Source: Spirosoma terrae (GTDB lineage Bacteria; Bacteroidota; Bacteroidia; Cytophagales; Spirosomataceae). Taken from it: a stretch of DNA of 64,000 nt. The notes under the pieces are model-generated. The model made no database searches. It worked only from the letters and a program-made list of their open reading frames with translations, and had not been told where the DNA came from. Below are positions 36,178-43,892 of this stretch, piece by piece. The stretch spans positions 402,396 to 466,395 of the forward strand of contig NZ_JAAFZH010000005.1 of the NCBI RefSeq assembly GCF_010435915.1. Reading direction: 5' to 3'. Made by a program: the position numbers and the translations under genes. Position 1 is the first letter of the stretch. Every line of letters begins with the position of its first letter.

Positions 36178-36582
36178 TTATTTCACTTTCACTAAGCGAC
36201 GGTAGAGTTCAACGGCTTTTATTTTCTCGTACACCGTACCCAATTTTTTATCTGCTTCCTGAAACGATTTATCGTCGTGGATTTTCTTGTACGCTTCGGT
36301 ATTAGGCCAATTGCCCTCGAAGTAGTAGCGGTATGTGTCGGTTCCTTCTCCGGCTACTTTGTAGAGTGTGTATCCGGCGTTGCTGTAGCCTAACCGTTTA
36401 ATGATTGTATTCAACTCGCCGATCATTGCCGACAGTTGGGCTTCCGTTACACCGGCTGGCATATCGAACAGGTGTATACTTTTGAGTTGAGTCGTTGACG
36501 TTTGCTGAGCCTGTGCAGAGGTCGACATGCTGAGGCTAACCAGTAGCCAAAGAGCAGATAGGGAAATCAGGAGTTGCTTCAT
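36178..36582 (-). CDS. Secreted small protein, unknown
   Basis: A 134-residue protein with a signal peptide ending SAQAQ near residue 26. The mature part (IHLFDMPAGVTEAQLSAMIGELNTII, YTLYKVAGEGTDTYRYYFEGNW, YKKIHDDKSFQEA) resembles dimeric alpha/beta-barrel (NIPSNAP- or EthD-like) proteins by its strand-helix pattern, and it ends in a basic helix. The function is unknown. It begins between two lipoprotein-type genes of the cluster, 24 bases upstream of the DUF4440 gene, and is probably in the same operon. Confidence 0.75.
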   Translation of the reverse strand: MKQLLISLSALWLLVSLSMSTSAQAQQTSTTQLKSIHLFDMPAGVTEAQLSAMIGELNTIIKRLGYSNAGYTLYKVAGEGTDTYRYYFEGNWPNTEAYKKIHDDKSFQEADKKLGTVYEKIKAVELYRRLVKVK

Positions 36583-36735
36583 GAATTTGATTGATTTGAT
36601 TGATTGTTTTTAAGATCGATTCTCCAGCAGTATAAGCTGGGATTAGAGGCTGATTCTGAGCCTCGGGCGGGTTTGGTGTCTTCGTTGGCCACCGGGGCCA
36701 ACGTTCCTGTATGATGTGATGCCCGGATTGGTTGA

Positions 36736-37980
36736 TCACAGATAGCTCAGCCACCACTGCTCTTTGTGCGTTGTCTTGTAGGCATCATACCAGCGACACA
36801 GGGGATACAACGACGCGACAACGGCTATCCAGATGAGGTAAACCACCCCAAGGTTGTAGCCTCCATGGCCGGGTAGCACAAACCGCATCGGTATGGTTTG
36901 TAGCGCTTTATCGGCCTCCGTCATGGTGTGGCCAGCGGCAAAAAAGACAATCATGCGCAGGGTATGCAGCACAAAAAAATGGAGCGTGTAATAAAAAAAA
37001 GCCGTTCGTCCGTAGGTACGCAGCACGCCCGTAACGCGGTTGTGTACATTCTCCAGTAACGCCAGTCCCAGCAGTCCCGGCCCTACCGTAATGCACATGT
37101 ACAGCAGCGATGGCGGGTATTTATGCACCTTCATGAACGAGAACAACGTTGTGAGGCCGTCTTTCTGGACGCTCCAGGGGAAGGGGTCGCCGTATGCATT
37201 CAGCAAACGCAACCCCACAAATAACCCAATGGCTCCGGCACCGAGATAAAATAGCCACTGTTGACGCTTCCTGGCCGAAACCGCTGGCTCAAACAAACGG
37301 CCCAGGCAGTAACCCAGCATCATTAGCCCCAGCCAGGGAAGAAATGGGTACAGTACCACAATGGCCCGACCAGGCGCGTAGTCAAACACACGGTGACTGC
37401 CACCGTGAAACAACGCCCACCAAAAACCCGACGTAAGTCCCGGGGCCTGTTCCACCGCATCCAGCAGATTATGGCCTAAAACGATCGCTAACCCAATGCC
37501 TAGTATGGCTCGGAACGGTAGCCACGTCAGCGCGGCCATGAACACCATGCTGATGCCCAGCGACCAGAAAACGACCAGCGTGATGGGATTAAACAGGGTA
37601 AACGTATCCACCGGCGCAATCAGGAGTACCTCGGCTACAATGAGCCACAGACCCCGTTTCAGCAGGAACACACTCAACTCGCTGCGTGATTTTCGTAAAC
37701 CCTGCAGGTAGATGGATGTACCGGATAGCAGGGCAAACGTAGGAGCGCAGAAATGGGTAATCCAGCGAGTGGCGTACAGGACCGGCGTGGTGGTATCGAG
37801 ATTGAGCGGGTCGTCGATATTGGCCTGGGCGTGAAAGAAATCGCGTGTATGGTCCAGCGCCATAGTGACCATAATCAGGCCCCGCAGTACGTCGATGGAG
37901 TCAACGCGGCTTTTGATTAATGAAGGCGCAGGATTCAGAGAGCCTGCGGTTGCCGATGTATAGGGGAGTGGGAAGGTCAT
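36736..37980 (-). CDS. DUF1624-family membrane protein
   Basis: A 414-residue polytopic membrane protein (about ten to eleven helices). The N-terminal signature SIDVLRGLIMVTMALDHTRDFF, with the R-G-x(4)-M-x-L-D-H-x-R pattern, marks the DUF1624/heparan-alpha-glucosaminide acetyltransferase-like (acyltransferase-3-related) family. In that family the enzyme moves acyl groups across the membrane; the bacterial members' substrates are unknown. The later LYMCITVGPGLLGLALLE and TAFFYYTLHFFVLH helices fit the family order. It is in the minus-strand cluster between the secreted small protein and the RidA-like lipoprotein. Confidence 0.85.
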   Translation of the reverse strand: MTFPLPYTSATAGSLNPAPSLIKSRVDSIDVLRGLIMVTMALDHTRDFFHAQANIDDPLNLDTTTPVLYATRWITHFCAPTFALLSGTSIYLQGLRKSRSELSVFLLKRGLWLIVAEVLLIAPVDTFTLFNPITLVVFWSLGISMVFMAALTWLPFRAILGIGLAIVLGHNLLDAVEQAPGLTSGFWWALFHGGSHRVFDYAPGRAIVVLYPFLPWLGLMMLGYCLGRLFEPAVSARKRQQWLFYLGAGAIGLFVGLRLLNAYGDPFPWSVQKDGLTTLFSFMKVHKYPPSLLYMCITVGPGLLGLALLENVHNRVTGVLRTYGRTAFFYYTLHFFVLHTLRMIVFFAAGHTMTEADKALQTIPMRFVLPGHGGYNLGVVYLIWIAVVASLYPLCRWYDAYKTTHKEQWWLSYL

Positions 37981-38088
37981 TGTAGTATAGCGGCTAAAAC
38001 TCGTCTATGTGTCATGGGAGGTTTGGGCTATCCCCAGGCAGGAATCTGTAAAAATGACGAGGTTCATCATCGAATTCGCTTAACTGAA

Positions 38089-38592
38089 TTAGCGCACTTT
38101 ATAGGCTTCTAACTCAATCTCAATCAACTGACCGGGCAAGGCTAATTCCTTTACACCAAACCACGACCCGGTCGGAAACTGCTTTTTGTAGATCGTATTT
38201 CGGTAAGCCGACTGGTTCACAAATTCGGGCATGTTTGTGGTCAGAATATTCTCTACCACAACGTCGTCCCAGGTGTAGCCATAGTGCTTCGGAATTTTGT
38301 CCAGATCGGCGTAGCAATTTTTCATTTGTTGTCCCAGATCACCTTTCGCCGTCAGGTTTCCTTTCTCGTCCATACTGACCGCACCCGATATTTTCAGTTC
38401 ATTGCCAATCCGGACGGCATGGGAATAGCCATACGCTTTTTCGAGTTCGGGCCGTAACATAAAGTACTCCGGTGCATCGGATTGAGCCGCTGGTTTCTCA
38501 TCTGCTTTTTGGGGAGCGGTATTGCAGCCGATAGCAAACAGGAGCAGGACGGCAAAAGCGGCCAGCATCAGGGTGAATTGGTTGGTCTTCAT
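38089..38592 (-). CDS. RidA-family lipoprotein
   Basis: A 167-residue protein with a lipoprotein leader (MKTNQFTLMLAAFAVLLLF...GC) followed by a YjgF/RidA domain: KISGAVSMDEKGNLTAKGDLGQQMKNCYADLDKI, YTWDDVVVENILTTNMPEF and PTGSWFGVKELALPG. RidA proteins are normally cytosolic imine deaminases. Here the domain is exported, and the conserved catalytic Arg of archetypal RidA (in the PARS-like motif) is replaced in PTGSW, as in several Rid subfamilies of unknown function. Both points suggest a binding or altered role rather than classical deamination. Leader and linker closely match the DUF4440 lipoprotein at 35641-36153. Confidence 0.85.
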   Translation of the reverse strand: MKTNQFTLMLAAFAVLLLFAIGCNTAPQKADEKPAAQSDAPEYFMLRPELEKAYGYSHAVRIGNELKISGAVSMDEKGNLTAKGDLGQQMKNCYADLDKIPKHYGYTWDDVVVENILTTNMPEFVNQSAYRNTIYKKQFPTGSWFGVKELALPGQLIEIELEAYKVR

Positions 38593-38620
38593 TGGGATTT
38601 GGTTGGTTAGTGTGAAGCGA

Positions 38621-39679
38621 TCAATTCCCTTTCTTCAGAAAGGATATCAACCCGGTGAAATACGTTTGCTGATCGTCATACATGGCGAAATGGCTACCGT
38701 TGGGGCATACTAGAAACGTGCCGTTTTTCACTTGCCCGGCCATCCACTCCATGTGTTTGGGATCCATCGTGTCGTAGGTAGCTCCGATAACCAATGTCGG
38801 TATAGTGATTTTGGGCAGGTCTTTGCTACGATCCCAGTTTTTCAGATTGGCATTACCCGCCATGCCAAATTCGCTTGGCCCCTGCATGGTCACGTACTGC
38901 TCCTGATTGATTTTGGCAAACCCCCGGTTCAGCGGTTCGGGCCATTGCGAAACTGGTATACGGCAAATGTGTTTTTCGTAATAATTGGGCAGTAACAGTT
39001 CCATATAGTGCGGGTTGGCAAAGTCGCCTTTAGCTTCGAGTGCTTTGATCTCCGCCAGCACGTTCGGGGCCATTTGTTTGGCCAGTACCTCGTTGGCATA
39101 GCGGCTGTAGGCGGGCGCACTGCTCATCATGTTTGAGATAAGTAAGCCCTTGACGTTTTGCCCGTATTTGAGGACGTACTCTATGCCCAGAATGCCCCCC
39201 CACGAGTGGCCGTAGAGGTAGAAATTGTCCTTATTTAGCCCTAAAGCGACCCGAACCTGTTCCAGTTCGTCGACAAAACGGGGCAGTATCCACAAGCTCT
39301 TGTCGGTTGGTCGGTCGCTGTTACCCGCGCCGAGTTGGTCATAATAAATGAACTCGATGCCTTCTTTAGGCAGAAAACTCTCGAACACCTCGTAGGCCTC
39401 ATGACCAGCACCGGGACCGCCGTGCAGAATTAAAACCTTGACCGTTGGGTTGTTACCAATCCGCTTCGTCCACACGTTAAATGTGCCCTTCGGAGTCTTG
39501 ATCGGGATTATTTTCACGCCCCCGGTTTGAATACCCGTATCGGCGGGGGCAAAGTAGGTTTGGAGTGCATTAGCCTTGTCGGCATTTGGCTTTGGGTCAC
39601 AGCCTACAACGCTCATGCCAATGAGCAAAACAGCAAAAGTGGTCGTTAACAGCGAAGGTAGAAATTGGTTGATCTTCAT
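38621..39679 (-). CDS. Alpha/beta hydrolase lipoprotein (proline iminopeptidase-like)
   Basis: A 352-residue lipoprotein, leader MKINQFLPSLLTTTFAVLL ending GC. The hydrolase domain has the oxyanion motif LHGGPGAGHEAY, YYDQLGAGNSDRP and the nucleophile elbow YGHSWGGILGIEY (Ser nucleophile), with a His in NGSHFAMYDD near the end and an Asp in TYDTMDPKHM as candidates for the rest of the triad. The HGGPG motif is typical of S33 proline iminopeptidases. As a lipoprotein it probably works in the periplasm or at the outer membrane on small peptides or esters (inference). It is 28 bases upstream of the RidA-like gene. Confidence 0.88.
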   Translation of the reverse strand: MKINQFLPSLLTTTFAVLLIGMSVVGCDPKPNADKANALQTYFAPADTGIQTGGVKIIPIKTPKGTFNVWTKRIGNNPTVKVLILHGGPGAGHEAYEVFESFLPKEGIEFIYYDQLGAGNSDRPTDKSLWILPRFVDELEQVRVALGLNKDNFYLYGHSWGGILGIEYVLKYGQNVKGLLISNMMSSAPAYSRYANEVLAKQMAPNVLAEIKALEAKGDFANPHYMELLLPNYYEKHICRIPVSQWPEPLNRGFAKINQEQYVTMQGPSEFGMAGNANLKNWDRSKDLPKITIPTLVIGATYDTMDPKHMEWMAGQVKNGTFLVCPNGSHFAMYDDQQTYFTGLISFLKKGN

Positions 39680-39739
39680 GGGTCTATTGAATAGAAAAAA
39701 GGCTGCGAGGATACAGGTTGTATATGCGCTCAGTCTTTG

Positions 39740-40279
39740 CTACTCAACGGCTACCGGTGCCGATGCCGACTCCTGGTAAAACGTCGCTTTCCACGCGCCA
39801 TTGATTTTGGTGAAGAGCATTGTTCCAGACACGTTTTCGTAGTGTAATTTCTGGCCGTTTTTGAGCGTAGCGTCCTGACTGTGGTTGAAAGCGTAGAGGA
39901 CCTGTGAGTCGGATAGTATCCGGATGGCTTCCTTTTTGGGCGTAAGTTTGAACGAAGCCATCTGGCTGAATCCATCCGCATTCAGTTTTTTAAGTGAGCC
40001 GTAGTCACCAACGGTGCCATCTGGATTAATTGACAAAAATTCCGGTGAATCCTCGAAGAACGACATGCACGTTTCGATATCCAGTTTCTCAACGTTTTTA
40101 AAAAATTCTTTCGTGAGGGTGTCAATTTCCTTTTCATCTACCTGGACTGGTTGAGATGCCTGGACCGACGCATTGGCCGTTTGGGTAGCCGTTTCTTTGG
40201 CGGGTGTATTGCAACTGGCGGCAAATAGAAACAAGGCCATAACAACGACCAGCATCAGTGGTATCTGATTGATTCTCAT
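39740..40279 (-). CDS. SnoaL/DUF4440-like lipoprotein
   Basis: A 179-residue lipoprotein with leader MRINQIPLMLVVVMALFLF ending SC, followed by CNTPAKETATQTANASVQ. The domain (TKEFFKNVEKLDIETCMSFFEDSPEF, GSLKKLNADGF, VLYAFNHSQDATLKNG, TMLFTKINGAWKATFYQES) is an NTF2-like fold of the SnoaL/DUF4440 type. It is the third protein of this kind in the cluster and shares the leader style with the others. A gap of 60 bases separates it from the hydrolase gene on the same strand. Confidence 0.8.
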   Translation of the reverse strand: MRINQIPLMLVVVMALFLFAASCNTPAKETATQTANASVQASQPVQVDEKEIDTLTKEFFKNVEKLDIETCMSFFEDSPEFLSINPDGTVGDYGSLKKLNADGFSQMASFKLTPKKEAIRILSDSQVLYAFNHSQDATLKNGQKLHYENVSGTMLFTKINGAWKATFYQESASAPVAVE

Positions 40280-40359
40280 TGATTTAGTTTGATTGGTTTT
40301 GGGGATTTGGGTTGACTAAAAAAACGAGTTTTGGCGAACGATAGAAGCCTGGAGCAGGA

Positions 40360-40560
40360 TCAAGCGTCGGCCCACTCGTTGAGCGGCACGTGGGCGGGTT
40401 GAAACTGCATGCCCAGCTCCTGAGACGCCAACGCATAGCTATACACGTTTCGGGCAGCGTTTATTGGGGCTTTGCCCTTCAGCATGAGCGTCATGTCCGG
40501 CATGAGCCACAGGAAGTTAAAAATCGCTGGTGAACGAATAGTGACAAACGGAAACGGCAT
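40360..40560 (-). CDS. Small unknown protein, possibly a gene fragment
   Basis: A 66-residue frame with no signal peptide. Its second half (NVYSYALASQELGMQFQPA) faintly recalls the C-terminal part of NAD-dependent epimerase-type proteins (S-x-x-ELG-x-x-F-x-P), and the first half begins abruptly with MPFPFVTIRSP. It could therefore be the 3' end of a lost gene, or a short real gene. It lies between the response regulator gene and the lipoprotein genes on the minus strand. No function is proposed. Confidence 0.35.
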   Translation of the reverse strand: MPFPFVTIRSPAIFNFLWLMPDMTLMLKGKAPINAARNVYSYALASQELGMQFQPAHVPLNEWADA

Positions 40561-40772
40561 GGTTAAGCCTAGTTTAGGTGTGGTCTGAAACGGAGCGGCC
40601 CTATCATCCTGACAAACGATTCGGCTGATAACGGATCTAAACTATCGCCAGCATATTGCTCAACCAAGTTCGTCCGGACGAGCGTATCCTTTTACTGTCC
40701 GAAGGTCGGGAATTACTTACCGAAGAAGAGAATGAAAATGGTTTCGATTTGCCAAGCGGCTGATCTTGAGCC

Positions 40773-41510
40773 TCAAATAGTCTGGATTCGTTTCAGCAGA
40801 GCCTCTCGCAGGTTGTGGCTTAGAGGAATCGTTTTACCCTTGACACCGATATGCCCTTCGCCCACCTCATCGACCTGCGTCAGATTGGCCAGATAGGAGC
40901 GGTGTACCCGCACAAAATAGGCCACTGGGAGTTTGTCTTCCATCGCCTTCAGGGTCGTTGTTAGCAGGTATTCTTTGTCGGCCGTGTACAGGTGGCAATA
41001 GTTGCGGTCGGCTTCCACGAAGAGAATATCGGCGATGAAAATCTTGACGATCTTTTCGCGGTGCCGCACAAAAATCCGGTCACTGAGCACAAAGGGCGCG
41101 TCGGGTGCAGGGTTGGCAGAGGTGGGCGGCTCGTCGGCCAGGCGGCTGATGGCCAGTTCGATAGCTCGTTGTAATTCAATTGCCCGGATCGGCTTGGAGA
41201 TGAAAGCGTAGGGACGCGTTTTTTTTGCCCGGTTAAAGGTAGCTTCGTCGGTATTGGCCGTGACGTAAATAATCGGGATGTTCCACTGCTGATGGATAGC
41301 GTGGGCTGTGTCGATACCGTCGAGTGCGCCTTTGAGACTGATATCGAGCAGAATCAGGTCAGGTCGGTTGGTTTCAGCATGTTGAATGGCTTCTTCGCCC
41401 CTCGGCACAATCCCGCTCACCTCATAGCCAAGTTTAGTGAGTAGCAGGGCGATGGTAGCAGCAATGATCATGTCGTCCTCCACGACGAGCAACTTCAACG
41501 GGGTGTCCAT
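40773..41510 (-). CDS. LytTR response regulator
   Basis: A 245-residue regulator. The receiver (residues 5-120) has KLLVVEDDMIIA, phospho-acceptor Asp in LILLDISLKG, VTANTDEATF and FISKPIRA. A linker rich in Pro and Ala leads to a LytTR domain (KIFIADILFVEADRNYCHLY, YFVRVHRSYLANL, GHIGVKGKTIPLSHNLREALLK). It is the first gene of the ten-gene minus-strand cluster whose last gene is the propeller kinase, so they are the probable pair. The receiver most resembles the type paired with HisKA_2 kinases (LGYEVSGIVPRGEEAI). The targets are probably the intervening lipoprotein genes (inference). Confidence 0.9.
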   Translation of the reverse strand: MDTPLKLLVVEDDMIIAATIALLLTKLGYEVSGIVPRGEEAIQHAETNRPDLILLDISLKGALDGIDTAHAIHQQWNIPIIYVTANTDEATFNRAKKTRPYAFISKPIRAIELQRAIELAISRLADEPPTSANPAPDAPFVLSDRIFVRHREKIVKIFIADILFVEADRNYCHLYTADKEYLLTTTLKAMEDKLPVAYFVRVHRSYLANLTQVDEVGEGHIGVKGKTIPLSHNLREALLKRIQTI

Positions 41511-41876
41511 TCTATTTGTTGATCATTCGTCAGGTAATCATTCCGCGCGTCCCGAAGGTTAAACCCGGTACCGCATATCCCGGGTAGCGCTGACTGTGTA
41601 ATCAAGACTGTAAATCCGCTACGAAGTAAACTCAAATTTTATAGTTATGAAAACCAATGACTTAATTAAGCAAAGTCGTTCTATGGCTATTAGACAGTTG
41701 TAAATAGCTGTTCTCAGGCCAATTAGTAGCCATTACTGAAGATAAGGCCAAATATAAAGGCAGTGAGGCTTTGCAAATGGCTGATTTGCAGTATTTATCC
41801 CGTTGCGACAAGTCTGATTATAGACAGAAGATTTATGGTGGAGTGCATTTGAAACAAAGAGAAGCTGATTTTTGGG
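41511..41876. other. Intergenic region at the edge of the lipoprotein cluster
   Basis: The 366 bases upstream of the response regulator gene hold no complete gene. A frame of 53 residues without stops runs through 41723-41884 (VAITEDKAKYKGSEALQ, SRCDKSDYRQKIY) and a short peptide MKTNDLIKQSRSMAIRQL begins at 41647. Both look like debris of a gene broken before the transposase remnant arrived or decayed. I do not recognise the family. The regulator promoter should lie here as well. Confidence 0.35.
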
Positions 41877-42409
41877 GTGTCTAAGCCAACCAAAAACAGC
41901 TTTTCAATAAAGCTGAAGATTAAGGGAAAGTTACCCCTTTTTCAGCAAGTACCATTAGCCAACTATCCAAACTGCCAACGCTGCTTTGTAGGGATGATTA
42001 CTGGCCTGATTCAGGCTAAAAACGTGCAGCTACCCCAGATCGCCAAACACTTTAATCAATAATGCTCGGCCCAAGCTAATGAGCGATGGTTTAACCAAGT
42101 TACCCTTTGACTATGAGTGTATTGCCTTGTTGATGGCGCTCTTTATCCCGCGCGGTCGGAGCACCCTGTGTCTGGATCGTACCGAATGGACGTTTGGGCA
42201 GTGTGAGATCAATATCCTGATGCTCACTGCCCGTTGCCGCGACGTGACTGTGCCCCCGTTCTGGACGCTGCTCAACAACCGCAGTGGACTCCTGGGGCAG
42301 TGACCGGACCAACCTTCTGGAGCAGGCTTTAGCCTTGTTAGGTAAAGCGCGCGTCGGCCTGTTGGTAGTGGTAGCTGACCGAGAGTTTGTGGGGGAGTGT
42401 AAGACATAG
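41877..42409 (+). pseudogene. Decayed IS4-family transposase
   Basis: Three pieces in different frames reconstruct part of a DDE transposase. Frame one (41877-42062) gives the N-terminal helix region (FVGMITGLIQAKNVQLPQIAKHFNQ-like). Frame two (42079-42303) gives LCLDRTEWTFGQCEINIL, with the first catalytic Asp in LDRTEW, as in IS4 proteins. Frame three (42299-42409) gives SDRTNLLEQALALLGKARVG and VVVADREFVGE, the second Asp region. Frameshifts occur near 42062-42079 and 42300; the final catalytic Glu and the C-terminal half are missing. No terminal inverted repeats or target duplication could be found. It is inactive. Confidence 0.85.
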
Positions 42410-42464
42410 TCCTTGCTCTTCGTCGGATGCTCCCTTAACTTCGCGGTTCGTAATTAACTATAGT

Positions 42465-43085
42465 ATGGCTCTCACAACACTTGTTAAAATCTCCAACGTT
42501 ACGAATCTTAGTGATGCCCGGTATTGCGCCGGTATGGGTGTAGATATGCTCGGCTTTTCGATGGACGCCGAGTCTACAGACTATGTGGAGCCGAAAAAGT
42601 TTGAAGAAATAAAGTCGTGGGTAGCGGGTGTACAGATTGTCGGCGAAACTACCTCCATTGACCCAGAAGTTATCGAGCAATTGCTGGACGTATATCAGCC
42701 GGATGTGCTTCAGATTGATGAGTCGGCTCTACTGCCTTATCTAAGTTCGTTCGATAAGCCGCTTATTTTGCGGATTAACCTATCGCTCGTTACGTTCAAC
42801 CAGCTCGACACCTTATTTAGTGCCGGTCCTGTCACGGCTGATTACGTCCTTTTTGAAAGTACTGGTTCGGTACATCTTGATGCTGACCTAAAAACGTTAT
42901 TAATTCGGATTGCCAGTCGGAATGCTGTTCTACTTGGTACGGGCATTTCAGCGGATAATGTCCATGATCTCCTGGCTGAGTTGCCCGTTCGGGGTATTGC
43001 TCTCAGTGGCGGAGATGAAGAACGGCCAGGAAATAAAGAGTTCGGTGAACTGATGGATATTCTCGAAGCCATAGAAGAAGAGTAA
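42465..43085 (+). CDS. TrpF-like protein with altered active site
   Basis: A 206-residue protein with the (beta/alpha)8 pattern of phosphoribosylanthranilate isomerase (TrpF): VKISNVTNLSDARYCAGMGVDMLGF corresponds to VKICGITN...ADALGF, and LLGTGISADNV and IALSGGDEERPGNKE match the last phosphate-binding loops. The catalytic base Cys is replaced by Ser10 and the catalytic acid Asp by Glu131 (LFES for LLDT); the GG(S/T)G loop after it is absent. Tryptophan synthesis by this protein is therefore unlikely, and no trp gene is near. The chosen ATG gives the family N-terminus; an upstream in-frame start at 42387 falls within the transposase remnant. Confidence 0.8.
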   Translation: MALTTLVKISNVTNLSDARYCAGMGVDMLGFSMDAESTDYVEPKKFEEIKSWVAGVQIVGETTSIDPEVIEQLLDVYQPDVLQIDESALLPYLSSFDKPLILRINLSLVTFNQLDTLFSAGPVTADYVLFESTGSVHLDADLKTLLIRIASRNAVLLGTGISADNVHDLLAELPVRGIALSGGDEERPGNKEFGELMDILEAIEEE

Positions 43086-43317
43086 GCGTCTGGCCTTACA
43101 GGAGGTATTTTCAGAGGATAGTGGTTTCCGTATAATTCTATACAGCGCAGTTGGCTACTGGCGAAGCAAGTATTTACTACTCACTGCCTGCTACTATGTA
43201 TTACCTACTATCATTGAAAACATACTTCTATCCAACTGCGCATCCATTCCTCCAAATATGCTTCCACACATCCGTTAGCGTTCGTAGGTTTACATCGGTT
43301 TTAGACAACAAAAAGCC

Positions 43318-43791
43318 ATGAACAATCGATTAGAACGCATTTCCGACGAAGCTATGGTCGGTGGCGTCGCGGCCGGACTGGCCCGTTATTTTGGATTGAA
43401 CCGTACGTTGATACGTTTAATTTTTCTGATTGGTATTCCGCTACCGGGCTTTCCTGCCTTACTGATTTACATTATCTTGTGGATCGTGATGCCGAAGCAG
43501 CCTCAAGGGGCTTCTGTCAATCAGGTAACTGTTTATGCAAATCCTATTTTCTCCATGAATCCGTATAACCCCAACCAACCCGCATCTCCCGACCGTAGTG
43601 TAGTAGGCGGGGCCGTTTTGATTTTGCTTGGCGTCCTGTTTTTGCTGGACCGCTACTTCAACATCGATTTTGGCGATTTATGGCCATTTATTCTGATCGC
43701 AATCGGTCTGTGGTTGATTTTCAGAGATCGTATCAGAACCCCATACGACCCTAACAACAATAACACCAATAATCCCAACAACCCTTTATAG
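43318..43791 (+). CDS. PspC-domain protein
   Basis: A 157-residue inner-membrane protein. Residues 1-60 are a PspC domain (LERISDEAMVGGVAAGLARYFGLNRTLIRLIF and a hydrophobic helix LLIYIILWIVMPK). A polar linker with NPYNPNQPASPD leads to a second membrane pair (VVGGAVLILLGVLFLLDRYFNI, LWPFILIAIGLWLIF), the LiaI/DUF5668-like module. PspC proteins take part in envelope-stress signalling with a toxic-effect sensor partner. It is followed on the same strand by the LiaF-like gene (101-base gap), and both probably belong to the same stress response. The C-terminus is Asn-rich. Confidence 0.85.
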   Translation: MNNRLERISDEAMVGGVAAGLARYFGLNRTLIRLIFLIGIPLPGFPALLIYIILWIVMPKQPQGASVNQVTVYANPIFSMNPYNPNQPASPDRSVVGGAVLILLGVLFLLDRYFNIDFGDLWPFILIAIGLWLIFRDRIRTPYDPNNNNTNNPNNPL

Positions 43792-43816
43792 TAAACGGGT
43801 ATGATATAGGTAAAAG

Positions 43817-43859
43817 GAGGTATGAAGTAATTCTCAGTCATGTGAATGAACCATACCTC
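43817..43859 (+). terminator. Possible attenuator hairpin
   Basis: GAGGTATG (43817-43824) pairs with CATACCTC (43852-43859) over a 27-base loop, and A-T pairs extend it with one mismatch. It lies between the PspC and LiaF-like genes on the same strand, followed by TTTCT, so it may reduce read-through between them. The match is short and could be chance. Confidence 0.35.
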
Positions 43860-43892
43860 TTTCTATAACCATACATTAATACTTTCTCAGTT

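Noticed and set aside
35482..36195. 237-residue frame on the plus strand
   Set aside because: It overlaps two real lipoprotein genes on the other strand and has a composition typical of antisense reading.
42111..42407. 98-residue frame on the minus strand
   Set aside because: It is antisense to the transposase remnant and has no independent support.
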